Shown: in pieces, positions 1 to 7,818 of the stretch
How the letters are laid out: every line of letters begins with the position of its first letter
How positions within the stretch are numbered: position 1 is the first letter of the stretch
Assembly (NCBI RefSeq): GCF_001623525.1
Contig: NZ_CP015225.1
Span: forward strand, 1,984,001 to 2,048,000
Source: Pseudomonas fluorescens
GTDB taxonomy: Bacteria > Pseudomonadota > Gammaproteobacteria > Pseudomonadales > Pseudomonadaceae
Direction of reading: 5' to 3'
Length of the DNA stretch: 64,000 bases
Translations under genes and position numbers: made by a program
The notes under the pieces: model-generated
What the model saw: only the letters and a program-made list of their open reading frames with translations
The model's database searches: none
What the model was told of the DNA's origin: nothing

Positions 1-75
1 GGCGCGACTGGCATGCTGGCGGCCTTCGGCCCCGGCTTCACCGCTGAAATGGCCGTGGGCAAGTGGGTCGCCTGA
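1..75 (+). CDS. phlD: PhlD, type III polyketide synthase (3' end only)
   Basis: Only the last 24 codons are present, ending in TGA. The tail reads GATGMLAAFGPGFTAEMAVG then KWVA. The FGPGFTAEMAVG block is the C-terminal signature of PhlD, the chalcone-synthase-like enzyme that condenses malonyl-CoA units into phloroglucinol for 2,4-diacetylphloroglucinol (DAPG). The following genes match the phlE-phlI order of DAPG clusters, which supports the call. The catalytic Cys-His-Asn residues lie upstream of the window. A few substitutions against the tail I remember from other strains suggest a divergent phl allele, which is inference. Confidence 0.88.
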   Translation, partial: GATGMLAAFGPGFTAEMAVGKWVA

Positions 76-91
76 CAGATCCGATAAAACA

Positions 92-127
92 CCGGCAGCC
101 AGGGGCACACCTGCCCCTGGCTGCCGG
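92..127. terminator. Perfect 16-bp hairpin between phlD and phlE, no U-tract
   Basis: A 16-bp arm (92-107) pairs perfectly with 112-127 around a CACC loop and is very G+C rich. No run of T follows, so it is not a textbook intrinsic terminator. Its position just after the phlD stop suggests partial termination, pausing or 3'-end protection of the phlACBD message, lowering phlE/phlI output relative to the synthase genes. That role is inference. Confidence 0.7.
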
Positions 128-196
128 AGTATGGATCGCAGGCGTTCACCTCGCTCAAGAGGGCTTCGAAAGCGCTAGGGAAAGAAGGAAAAGAAC

Positions 197-1468
197 ATGG
201 AGATGAAGTATCTGGTCGCTCGACCTTGGGGCGGCTATGAAAGACGCATGATCACGCTTCTGTCACTGAGCTTCGGGCTGGTAGGACTGGACAGGTTCAT
301 TATCATGCCGCTGTTCCCGGTGATCATGCGTGACTTGGCCCTGGACTATCAGGACTTGAGCATGTTGTCGGCCATCCTGGCATTTGCATGGGGAGGCTCT
401 GCCCTGTTCATGGGCGCCGCCATCAGGCTACTGGGCCCCAAGAAGTTGCTGGTGCTGTCGATCACCTTGCTATCGATTCTGGCCGGTGCGTCTGCATTGA
501 TCACCGGCCTGGTGGGCCTGGTGCTCTTGCGCGCCTTGATGGGCGTCTGCGAAGGGGCCTTCACTCCGGTCAGTATCATTGTCACCGATGAAGTCTCGCA
601 GCCTTCCCGGCGCGGACTCAATCTAGGGATTCAACAGGCCTTGTTCCCCATCATCGGCCTGTGCCTCGGACCGCTGCTGGCGGGTGTATTGCTGGAAATG
701 TCCGGATCCTGGCGCGCCGTATTCGCCATCATTTCGTTACCCGGCCTGTTAATGGCCTGGTACCTCTATAGAACCTACCAACCGACCCAGGCGCCCTGCA
801 CGGAGTCGATGGCACATACCTCCAAAAGCCAGTGGAGGACGGCCCTGTCCTGCGGGAATGTGCGGCTCAATATTGCCTTGATGCTCTGCATACTGACGTG
901 CCAGTTCGTTCTGTGCGCCCTGCTCCCTAGCTACCTGACAGACATTCTGCACCTGAGCAATTTCTCCATGGCCATGATCATTTCTGCAATTGGCCTGGGT
1001 GGTTTTTTTGGCCAACTGGTCATTCCCGGCTTGTCCGACCAACTGGGTCGCAAGCCCGTGGTCTCCATCTGCTTCATGATCAGCGCCCTGTTGGTGGGTT
1101 TGTTGATCATCAGCCCACCGTTGCCCTGGCTACTGTTCCTTCAATTATTTTTCTTGTCCTTTATCAACTTCAGCCTGATCTGCATGACGGTCGGTCCACT
1201 GACCAGCGAATCAGTGCCACCCAGTTTATTGGCCACCGCGACGGGCCTGGTGGTGGGCTGCGGAGAGATTCTTGGAGGGGGCGTCGCCCCTGTCGTCGCC
1301 GGCTACATCGCCATGACGTGGGGACTTACCGCGATTCTGTTCCTGGCACTGGCCGGAAGCATCACGGGGGGCTTGCTGTCCTTACGGCTCAAAGAGGCAA
1401 ACCCGGCGTTCAACGGACTCAAGGACTACGCCCCCCTGTCCGCACGCTTGACCCTGGAGGATAAGTAA
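197..1468 (+). CDS. phlE: PhlE, MFS exporter of the DAPG cluster
   Basis: This is a 423-residue major facilitator protein with about twelve hydrophobic helices. The central-loop motif DQLGRKP (residues 281-287) and an R-x3-G motif in LRALMGVCEG (about 111-120) support MFS membership. It directly follows phlD, the place of phlE in DAPG clusters, where PhlE is regarded as a permease for phloroglucinol compounds and contributes to DAPG resistance. The ATG at 197 is preceded by a purine-rich GGAAAAG ribosome site. The TAA stop shares one base with the ATG of the next gene (TAATG), so phlE and phlI are probably translationally coupled. Confidence 0.88.
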   Translation: MEMKYLVARPWGGYERRMITLLSLSFGLVGLDRFIIMPLFPVIMRDLALDYQDLSMLSAILAFAWGGSALFMGAAIRLLGPKKLLVLSITLLSILAGASALITGLVGLVLLRALMGVCEGAFTPVSIIVTDEVSQPSRRGLNLGIQQALFPIIGLCLGPLLAGVLLEMSGSWRAVFAIISLPGLLMAWYLYRTYQPTQAPCTESMAHTSKSQWRTALSCGNVRLNIALMLCILTCQFVLCALLPSYLTDILHLSNFSMAMIISAIGLGGFFGQLVIPGLSDQLGRKPVVSICFMISALLVGLLIISPPLPWLLFLQLFFLSFINFSLICMTVGPLTSESVPPSLLATATGLVVGCGEILGGGVAPVVAGYIAMTWGLTAILFLALAGSITGGLLSLRLKEANPAFNGLKDYAPLSARLTLEDK

Positions 1469-2391
1469 TGACCCACTATGTAATGTTGCTGGACTCTCCA
1501 GTGCCGCGAGGAGGCCTTGGCGTATTTGACTTCAAGTCCGGGCAAAGCCGGGAGGTGCGTCCCCCCCAGGGAAATCTTTATGAAGCCCTGGCCCATTGCG
1601 CGGATCGGAATATGGACTGGGAGTCTTATCTCAAGGACCTGCCGTCCACGCCCTACCCGCTTACGCCTGCGGCGGTGAAATACCGACCGCCGCTCAAGCC
1701 CGATAACAACTTGTTGGTCCAGATCAGCGAAATCACGCTCTGTACCGCCAAGACAGAACAAGCCTGGTATTACAAAGGTAACGGCCGACTGCTCAAGACC
1801 GACGGCGACCCTTTGCAGGTGCCCTATCATTCACAAAGCATCAGTAGCGAGCCGTGCATTGTCTGCCTCTATTGGGTCGACCCGTTTGGTGCGCTGCGCT
1901 TCATTGGTTTTACCCTGGGTAACGATATTCACGATCATGTATTGCACAGTCGTGACGCCATTTCTTCAACGCATGCGCACTTGCGCACCTGTGCGATTGC
2001 CCCGGCATTGATCGTGGGGGAGTTGCAGGCTGACTTGGCCATCAATGTCCAGATAGAACGCGACGGCCAACCCTTGACGGCAAGTCACCACCGGATGAGT
2101 TTGCATCGCTGGCAGAGTCTGCGCCGATACTCGGAAGAGTTCTTGGAGAAACACGAGCAGTTTCTCGAGCCCGGGCTGGTTCATTACGTGTTTCACAGCT
2201 TGAGCCATCGCACCGCGAATGTGCCGCTCCAGCACGGTGACTGGCTCAGCATTGACTGCCCCGAACTGGAATTGGCCATGAGCAATCAAATCGTCGAAGA
2301 AGAATTGGTGTCGCTGGTGCCCTTGCCTGCGCGGCGCGCTCCTGACCATGACTGTATCGACCGGCCCCTGCCCGTGCCGAAAAAGTTCTGA
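1468..2391 (+). CDS. phlI: PhlI-type protein, fumarylacetoacetase-superfamily-like
   Basis: A 307-residue soluble protein with no signal peptide, starting inside the phlE stop codon. Position and size fit phlI, the last and functionally unassigned gene of many DAPG clusters. Residues about 130-215 resemble the FAH/AraD1 (GguC) fold: an EPCIV strand, then GFTLGNDIHDHVLHSRD and an IAPALIVGE segment, in the order of the FAH-family GYTLGND and GPW blocks. FAH enzymes cleave C-C bonds of diketones or act as hydratases, so action on an acylphloroglucinol is conceivable but unproven. The symbol rests mainly on gene order. Confidence 0.65.
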   Translation: MTHYVMLLDSPVPRGGLGVFDFKSGQSREVRPPQGNLYEALAHCADRNMDWESYLKDLPSTPYPLTPAAVKYRPPLKPDNNLLVQISEITLCTAKTEQAWYYKGNGRLLKTDGDPLQVPYHSQSISSEPCIVCLYWVDPFGALRFIGFTLGNDIHDHVLHSRDAISSTHAHLRTCAIAPALIVGELQADLAINVQIERDGQPLTASHHRMSLHRWQSLRRYSEEFLEKHEQFLEPGLVHYVFHSLSHRTANVPLQHGDWLSIDCPELELAMSNQIVEEELVSLVPLPARRAPDHDCIDRPLPVPKKF

Positions 2392-2411
2392 TCGACCGCT
2401 ATAAACGAGGA

Positions 2412-2434
2412 GGTGGCCCTTGGTTTGAGCCACC
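2412..2434. terminator. Short hairpin between convergent phlI and TonB receptor
   Basis: GGTGGC (2412-2417) pairs with GCCACC (2429-2434) across an 11-nt loop and is followed by a pyrimidine-rich stretch. It sits between two convergent genes and may terminate either. The stem is only 6 bp, so this is tentative. Confidence 0.4.
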
Positions 2435-2446
2435 CTTGCTCGCTTC

Positions 2447-4669
2447 TTAGAAATCGACCGTGGCCGAGAGTTGCAATGTGCGCGGAGAGCCTGGAGAGAA
2501 CGCCCCATACGAGGCGACACCCGACCAGTATTCGCGGTCAAAGACATTTTGGACCGTGGCTCGGAAAGTCGTCGGTCGACCTTCGATCTTGGTGGCGTAG
2601 CGAGCGCCCGCATCGAAACGGGTCCAGGCATCCAGCTCCTGGGTGTTGGCCTGGTTCACGTATTGGCTGCTGGTGTAGATCGCGCCACTGGTGAGGGTAA
2701 AGCCTTCCACCCACGGGGTGTCCCATTCGGCCCACAGGTTGGCTTGCACGTCTGGCACGCCCACCGGCTTATTGCCACGGTTGGCCGCTGTGGCGGAATC
2801 CGTCAGCTCACCATCGAGCAATGTCACGCCACCCATCAAACGGGTGCCGGGGGCCACTTCGCCGAACACGCTCAGTTCCACGCCACGGTTGCGCTGTTCG
2901 GCCTGTACCGAGAAAACATTGTTCGCACCGAGTTCGCCACTGGGCTTCTCGATCTGGAACAGCGCCAAGGTGGTCATGAACGTGCCGTGCTCGTACTTGA
3001 CGCCCATCTCGTGCTGCTTGGATTCATAAGGTGCGAATGTTTCTAGAGGATTGTTCGCGTTGGCTGGCGCAACGTCACCTTTACTCAACCCCTCGACATA
3101 GTTGTAGTACAGCGACACGTCCTCCCAGGGCTTGACCACCACGCCGACCATCGGGGTCGTGGCACTGTCGTCATAACGGGAACTGACCGAACCCGTCTCG
3201 CTGTAATTGCGTGACTCGACCTTCTGCCGGCGCACCCCCAGGGACAGTTGCAGACGGTCATCCAGTACCGACAAGGTGTCGGTCAAGGCGAAACCGGACA
3301 ATTGCGACTCGGAAACCCGTGACACCTTGGGTGCATTGATGGCTGGCTTGGGCACGTCCACCGGGTGATAAATGTTCGAGGGGATATCTGCCCCCCGGTT
3401 GATGCCCCGGGACAGCTCATCCTGATAAGTGCTCGCCATCAGCGTGGTCGTGTGGCTGACAGGGCCGGTATCGAATATCCCGCGGATCCCCACGTCGGCT
3501 GTCGAACGGTCCACATTGAATTTGTAGTACCCCGGCCTGTTGGTGATATCGCCTGCACTATTGATGATATCTGGCACTTGGTCGGACATTCGCTTGACGT
3601 CCGAACGACCGCCACCGGCGTGGGCAAACACCGTGACCGCGTCCGTCAAGTCGTATTCGCCACCCAGCAACGCCGACTGTTCCTTGGTGTCCGACCAGCC
3701 CCATTTCTGTGATGCATTGGTACGACCGTTGGGGGCGGATGGAATTTCAACGCCACGCGCGACGGTGAAGGGCCGCGAGGCACCGTCAAAGTTTTCTTTC
3801 TGGCTGATGAAGTCGAGGTTCAAGCGCAAACGCTCGCCCCGATAATCCAGGGCGATAGCTCCGATGCCGAGTTCTCGTTCCTGGTCGTCGATGGCCGTGT
3901 CGCCACCCTGGAGGCTGCCGTTGAAGCGCACGCCAAACTGGTTTTCCGAGCCGAATCGACGGCTGACATCCAGGTGCCCGCCCACTTGGGAGTCGGACGC
4001 GTAGCTGCCGGTAAAGCGCGTCAGGTCTTCGTCCAACGGACGCTTGGGAACGATATTGATCACCCCGCCCACCCCGCTGTTCGGAGACATGCCGTACATC
4101 AGCGCCCCCGGCCCCTTGAGCACTTCGACCCGTTCGGCGTAGTCGGTGAACACCCGGTAGTTGGGTGCCACGCCGTATACGCCGTCGTAGGCCAACTCGC
4201 CGAGGTTACCCTCGCCGATGGGAAAACCACGGATGAAAAACGAATCGACGATGCCGCCCACCTGGCCCGTCGAGCGCACCGAAGGGTCTCGTTGCAGGGC
4301 GTCGGCCACGGTCACGGTTTGCAGGTCGGCCAGGGTCTTTTCGGTGTAGCTGGTCACGCTGAACGGCGTGTCCATCACGTCCTTGTTGCCCATCATCCCC
4401 AAGCGTGCGCCGCGCGCCACTTGACCACCGGCCAACACGGGCGGCAGTGCGCCTGGGTCGTTGTGGGTGCCGCTGATGGTGGTGGCGTCAAGGGTCAAGC
4501 CTTGGCCGTTGTCCTTGGAGGCGTCCAGGGTCTTATCGGCGCCAGGCGCCTGTTCGGGGGTTGCCGCCCAGGCGGTGGCGCTTCCTGCGACCAGAATGAA
4601 ACTCAGCGTGGCGCTACGAATCGCGACGGATAACGCAGACTCACCACAAGGTCGACGTGCAACAGACAT
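2447..4669 (-). CDS. TonB-dependent ferric-siderophore receptor (FhuA/FoxA type)
   Basis: A 740-residue outer-membrane receptor. A signal peptide ends near ATAWA (about residue 35). A plug domain follows, with the FIRGF and GPGALMYG segments and VGGVINIVPKRP, then a 22-strand-type barrel finishing in a C-terminal phenylalanine (ATVDF), the usual BAM recognition end. It lacks the N-terminal STN signalling extension found in its paralogue at 7819-10230, so it should transport without signalling. The two proteins are near-identical over long plug stretches. A Fur-box-like sequence at 4695-4713 just upstream predicts iron repression. The substrate, probably a hydroxamate or xenosiderophore, cannot be read from the sequence. 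Confidence 0.93.
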   Translation of the reverse strand: MSVARRPCGESALSVAIRSATLSFILVAGSATAWAATPEQAPGADKTLDASKDNGQGLTLDATTISGTHNDPGALPPVLAGGQVARGARLGMMGNKDVMDTPFSVTSYTEKTLADLQTVTVADALQRDPSVRSTGQVGGIVDSFFIRGFPIGEGNLGELAYDGVYGVAPNYRVFTDYAERVEVLKGPGALMYGMSPNSGVGGVINIVPKRPLDEDLTRFTGSYASDSQVGGHLDVSRRFGSENQFGVRFNGSLQGGDTAIDDQERELGIGAIALDYRGERLRLNLDFISQKENFDGASRPFTVARGVEIPSAPNGRTNASQKWGWSDTKEQSALLGGEYDLTDAVTVFAHAGGGRSDVKRMSDQVPDIINSAGDITNRPGYYKFNVDRSTADVGIRGIFDTGPVSHTTTLMASTYQDELSRGINRGADIPSNIYHPVDVPKPAINAPKVSRVSESQLSGFALTDTLSVLDDRLQLSLGVRRQKVESRNYSETGSVSSRYDDSATTPMVGVVVKPWEDVSLYYNYVEGLSKGDVAPANANNPLETFAPYESKQHEMGVKYEHGTFMTTLALFQIEKPSGELGANNVFSVQAEQRNRGVELSVFGEVAPGTRLMGGVTLLDGELTDSATAANRGNKPVGVPDVQANLWAEWDTPWVEGFTLTSGAIYTSSQYVNQANTQELDAWTRFDAGARYATKIEGRPTTFRATVQNVFDREYWSGVASYGAFSPGSPRTLQLSATVDF

Positions 4670-4694
4670 GGCTTAAGGATCCTTTTCAACGAGA

Positions 4695-4713
4695 GAAAAT
4701 GGTAATCACTCCT
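4695..4713. promoter_or_regulatory. Fur-box-like operator upstream of TonB receptor
   Basis: The 19-mer beginning GAAAATGGTAATCACT matches the classical Fur consensus GATAATGATAATCATTATC at 14 of 19 positions. It lies about 25-45 bp upstream of the receptor start codon at 4669. Iron-Fur repression is inferred. Confidence 0.6.
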
Positions 4714-4914
4714 ATTGCCAGTCGACCTGCGGAAAAGTATCACCTCCCGGGGATTATTTTTTCAGACTGCGCCAAAGCACTCACGCATACCGACGCTGCT
4801 GCGGTATCGACACCTTGCAACCTCTCGCGCAGCCGGGCATCTTGCCGACCCTGTCATCGCCAGCAGCACACGCTGCGCTACCCGCTTGCTGGCGTTTAAC
4901 CACCGAGGCTGATC

Positions 4915-6141
4915 ATGTCCCACACAGGTGTCGTCCAGGGTTCGAGCGTCAGAGTCCTGATTTATCTTCTGTTCGCGATCCAGCTCATCTCGATGGGCGC
5001 GATGGAAATGAGCGGGCCATTTTGGCCGGTTCACCTGCGCGGGCTGACGTCCTCGGCGTCGGTTTTCAGCGTCGCCAGCATTGCCGTGTATGTCGGGCCG
5101 ATGCTGGGCATCATGCTGACCAGCACCTTTTGGGGCCGTATCGGTGATCGCTACGGCCATAAGTGGATGATGATCCGCGCCCTGGCAGGCTTGTCGCTGA
5201 CCCAGCTCGGGCTGGCGCTGTGCAGCGATATCTGGATCATTCTGGTCCTGCGCTTCTTGCAGGGCGCCTTTGCCGGATACATCGCCCCGGCGCAGGCCTA
5301 CGGCGTCAGTATCGAAGCCCCATCGCGGCGAGCGAGGCTGTTCGCGATTCTGCAAATATCCACCAATGTCGGCTCACTGCTCGGCGCAATAGTCGGGGGG
5401 CTGATCCTCGACTACGCCACGTTCTTCTGGATCAACCTCACCGCCTCGGTGTTGTGCGCAGTGTGCACGGTGGTGGCCGCCGTGGCCTTGCCGAATGTGC
5501 CGCCAGTGAAGAGGTCCTCGGCGAGCCAGGCCCCGGCAGCGAAGAGCCGTACCGACAGTATCTGGCAAGGATCGTCGTTGCTGTCGTTGTTATGCGTCAT
5601 GGGCATTCTGCTGTTGGCGCGGATGCTGCCGCAAACGTCATTCTCCTTGTATGTGAGCGCGGTATTCGTCGTCAGTAACTCGCTCGTCGGCCTGTGCTAC
5701 GGCTTGCTGGCGCTGGGTTTCATTCTGTCGGCCACGGCCTGGTCGCGCTATTTCGAGCACCATACCCAACAGCAAACCTTGCAGCGCATCCTCTACATCG
5801 TGCTCGGTTGTGTCGCCTTGACCGCCCTGGCGGGGATCACGCGCAACGTCATCGTATTTGTCATTGCCTACTTCATCTGGGGCGTGCTGCTGGGTGCCAC
5901 CACGCCAGTGCTGATGGCCCTCATCTCGAAATCCGCCGACAGCTCACGACAAGGCCACGTGCTGGGCATTGCCCAGGGCACCACGCAATTCGCTTCGATC
6001 GCGGGCATTTCGATCGGTGGATTGCTCAGCCAGGTCTACGGGTTGCAATACACCTACCTGTTCGTTTGCCTGGCCTATGTGCTGGCGCTGATCCCCATCA
6101 TTGCATTGCGTTATAGGCCCGCGGGCCTTGCGCGTGGCTGA
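4915..6141 (+). CDS. MFS transporter, probable siderophore-island exporter or importer
   Basis: A 408-residue MFS protein with about twelve transmembrane segments. The motif-A-like loop reads WGRIGDRYGHKW (about residues 72-83) and the fourth helix carries LRFLQGAFAGY. The ATG at 4915 has GAGG six bases upstream. The gene sits between a TonB receptor and a FecI/FecR pair, so a role in siderophore export or in inner-membrane uptake of a ferric siderophore is likely from context. Sequence alone does not distinguish direction or substrate. A hairpin near 4790-4810 precedes it, and no Fur site is obvious in front of it. Confidence 0.85.
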   Translation: MSHTGVVQGSSVRVLIYLLFAIQLISMGAMEMSGPFWPVHLRGLTSSASVFSVASIAVYVGPMLGIMLTSTFWGRIGDRYGHKWMMIRALAGLSLTQLGLALCSDIWIILVLRFLQGAFAGYIAPAQAYGVSIEAPSRRARLFAILQISTNVGSLLGAIVGGLILDYATFFWINLTASVLCAVCTVVAAVALPNVPPVKRSSASQAPAAKSRTDSIWQGSSLLSLLCVMGILLLARMLPQTSFSLYVSAVFVVSNSLVGLCYGLLALGFILSATAWSRYFEHHTQQQTLQRILYIVLGCVALTALAGITRNVIVFVIAYFIWGVLLGATTPVLMALISKSADSSRQGHVLGIAQGTTQFASIAGISIGGLLSQVYGLQYTYLFVCLAYVLALIPIIALRYRPAGLARG

Positions 6142-6190
6142 AACAGGGTTGCTGAATGCCGCTTGCGTCGCGGGCAAGTTGTCCTTTAGC

Positions 6191-6209
6191 ATTGGGAATA
6201 CTTCTCAAT
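6191..6209. promoter_or_regulatory. Fur-box-like operator upstream of the FecI-type sigma factor
   Basis: The 19-mer ATTGGGAATACTTCTCAAT matches the Pseudomonas-style Fur palindrome AATGAGAATNATTCTCATT at about 14 of 18 scored positions. It lies 17-35 bp upstream of the sigma-factor ATG at 6226. Fur control of extracytoplasmic iron sigma factors is the established pattern; its use here is inferred. Confidence 0.65.
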
Positions 6210-6225
6210 TGCAAAAAACGCAGCC

Positions 6226-6741
6226 ATGAGCGAAATCCTGCCCGCGAACAACGACCAGCATCTGCGCGTGATCGAAGATCTGTACGCCGGCCATCACAGC
6301 TGGCTGTACGCCACGCTGAAGAAGAAACTGGGCAATGCCATGGATGCGGCGGACCTGGCGCAAGACACCTTCACGCGCATTCTCGCCTCCCAAGTCACGG
6401 CCATTGACCAGCCCCGGGCCTACCTGAGCTGCGTGGCCAAGGGCATTCTCATCAACTGGTATCAGCGCAAGGCCCTGGAACGTGCCTACCTGGAGGCGCT
6501 CGCGCATCTGCCGGCCGAGGAAGTGCCGTCCCCTGAGTTGCGCTTTCTGGTGCTGGAAACCCTGCACGAAATCGACGCCATGCTCGACACCCTCCCGGCG
6601 CCGGTCAAACGGGCATTCCTGCTGTCGCAGATCGGCGGCCTGAAATACGACGACATCGCCCAACAGCTGAACGTCTCGCTGATCACGGTCAAGCGCTACA
6701 TGAAGCAGGCATTCGTGCAGTGCTTGATGCTGGTGGAATGA
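6226..6741 (+). CDS. FecI-family ECF sigma factor
   Basis: A 171-residue ECF sigma factor. Region 2 is visible around residues 15-80 (AADLAQDTFTRIL, then a YLSCVAKGILINWYQRK segment). Region 4 spans about 110-165, with YDDIAQQLNVSLITVKRYMKQA as the helix-turn-helix. It is followed with no gap by a FecR-type regulator (TGA directly abuts ATG) and then by an STN-containing TonB receptor, the standard cell-surface-signalling triad. It should direct transcription of the receptor gene at 7819 when the cognate ferric siderophore is bound. A Fur-like box at 6191-6209 predicts expression under iron limitation. Confidence 0.95.
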   Translation: MSEILPANNDQHLRVIEDLYAGHHSWLYATLKKKLGNAMDAADLAQDTFTRILASQVTAIDQPRAYLSCVAKGILINWYQRKALERAYLEALAHLPAEEVPSPELRFLVLETLHEIDAMLDTLPAPVKRAFLLSQIGGLKYDDIAQQLNVSLITVKRYMKQAFVQCLMLVE

Positions 6742-7719
6742 ATGCTCACCCGTCGCAGTGAGCCGCCGCTCGACCCCAAGGTCCTCGAAGAAGCCGCCGA
6801 ATGGCTGATGCGCTTGAGCGAAAGCGACCTCAGTGACACCGAGCGCGCCGAATGGGAATGCTGGAGGGCCAGCAGCCCCGAGCGCGGTCGGGCCTGGTCT
6901 CGTGCGCAATTGCTGCAAAGCAAGCTCGGCGGCTTGCCACGAGCGTTAGCGATGTCGGCGCTGGATCGCCCAAGCAGCCCCGAACGACGCGCGGCCCTCG
7001 GCAAACTGGCGTTGCTGCTGGCAGCGGTGCCTGTCGGTTGGGGCAGTTGGAAACTGGCGCAATCGCAGCAATGGTCCGCCGACTACCGCACCGCCATCGG
7101 CGAGCGCCGCGAGTTGACCCTGGCCGACGGCTCTCACCTCACCCTCAATACCGGCACGGCCATCGACGTACTGTTCGACACCCGCCAGCGGCTCCTCCAT
7201 GTGCGCGAAGGGGAAGTCCTGGTGCAGACCGCGCCGGATGCCTCACCCCAGGCCCGACCGTTCCTGGTCAGCACCCGCGAGGGCCGGATGCAGGCCCTGG
7301 GTACGCGGTTCATCGTGCGCCAACTGCCATCGCGCACCCATCTGGCGGTACTCGAAGGCGCGGTGCGGATTGAATTGACCGAGGCTCGCCAGGCCGCGCC
7401 GCTCATCGTCAACGCCGGACAGCGCACCGACTTCTCGTCCCAAGCCTTCGGCCCGTTGACCCCGACCGATCGCAACGCCAGCGCCTGGACCCAAGGCATG
7501 CTGATGGCCGACAGGATGCGCCTGGCGGATTTTGTCGTCGAATTGGCGCGCTATCGCCGGGGCTTCGTGCGGTGCGACCCGGCCATTGCCGAGCTGCGGG
7601 TGTCCGGCGCGTTTCCCATCAGCGATACCCAGCGCACGCTCAACATGCTGGTGCAAACCTACCCGGTCCTGTTCACCGGTCATTTGAGCGGTTACTGGGT
7701 GACGCTCTCCCCGGCCTGA
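6742..7719 (+). CDS. FecR-family anti-sigma/sigma regulator
   Basis: A 325-residue regulator beginning at the base after the sigma-factor stop. The N-terminal segment (EAAEWLMRLSE, WECWRAS, about residues 14-50) is the cytoplasmic FecR_N anti-sigma domain. One hydrophobic stretch near residues 85-100 (LALLLAAVPVGWG) is the membrane anchor. The periplasmic FecR domain follows (LADGSHLTLNTGTAIDV, then MQALGTRFIVRQ). It would sense the occupied receptor through the receptor's STN domain and release or activate the adjacent FecI-type sigma factor. Length and architecture are normal for the family. Confidence 0.94.
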   Translation: MLTRRSEPPLDPKVLEEAAEWLMRLSESDLSDTERAEWECWRASSPERGRAWSRAQLLQSKLGGLPRALAMSALDRPSSPERRAALGKLALLLAAVPVGWGSWKLAQSQQWSADYRTAIGERRELTLADGSHLTLNTGTAIDVLFDTRQRLLHVREGEVLVQTAPDASPQARPFLVSTREGRMQALGTRFIVRQLPSRTHLAVLEGAVRIELTEARQAAPLIVNAGQRTDFSSQAFGPLTPTDRNASAWTQGMLMADRMRLADFVVELARYRRGFVRCDPAIAELRVSGAFPISDTQRTLNMLVQTYPVLFTGHLSGYWVTLSPA

Positions 7720-7818
7720 CCCCACAAAAATTATTTGCTGCTCGGGTGATACTTTTTTTGATCTCAACTGGCAAAGAAAGGAATAACCATTTCATCTCGT
7801 CCATAGGGTCATCCATCC

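Noticed and set aside
7770..7805. Possible ECF (FecI-type) promoter before the STN-containing receptor
   Set aside because: GGAATAAC and CGTCC are present but only about 18 bp apart start to start, shorter than usual, so I do not call it as a feature although sigma-factor control of the gene is expected.
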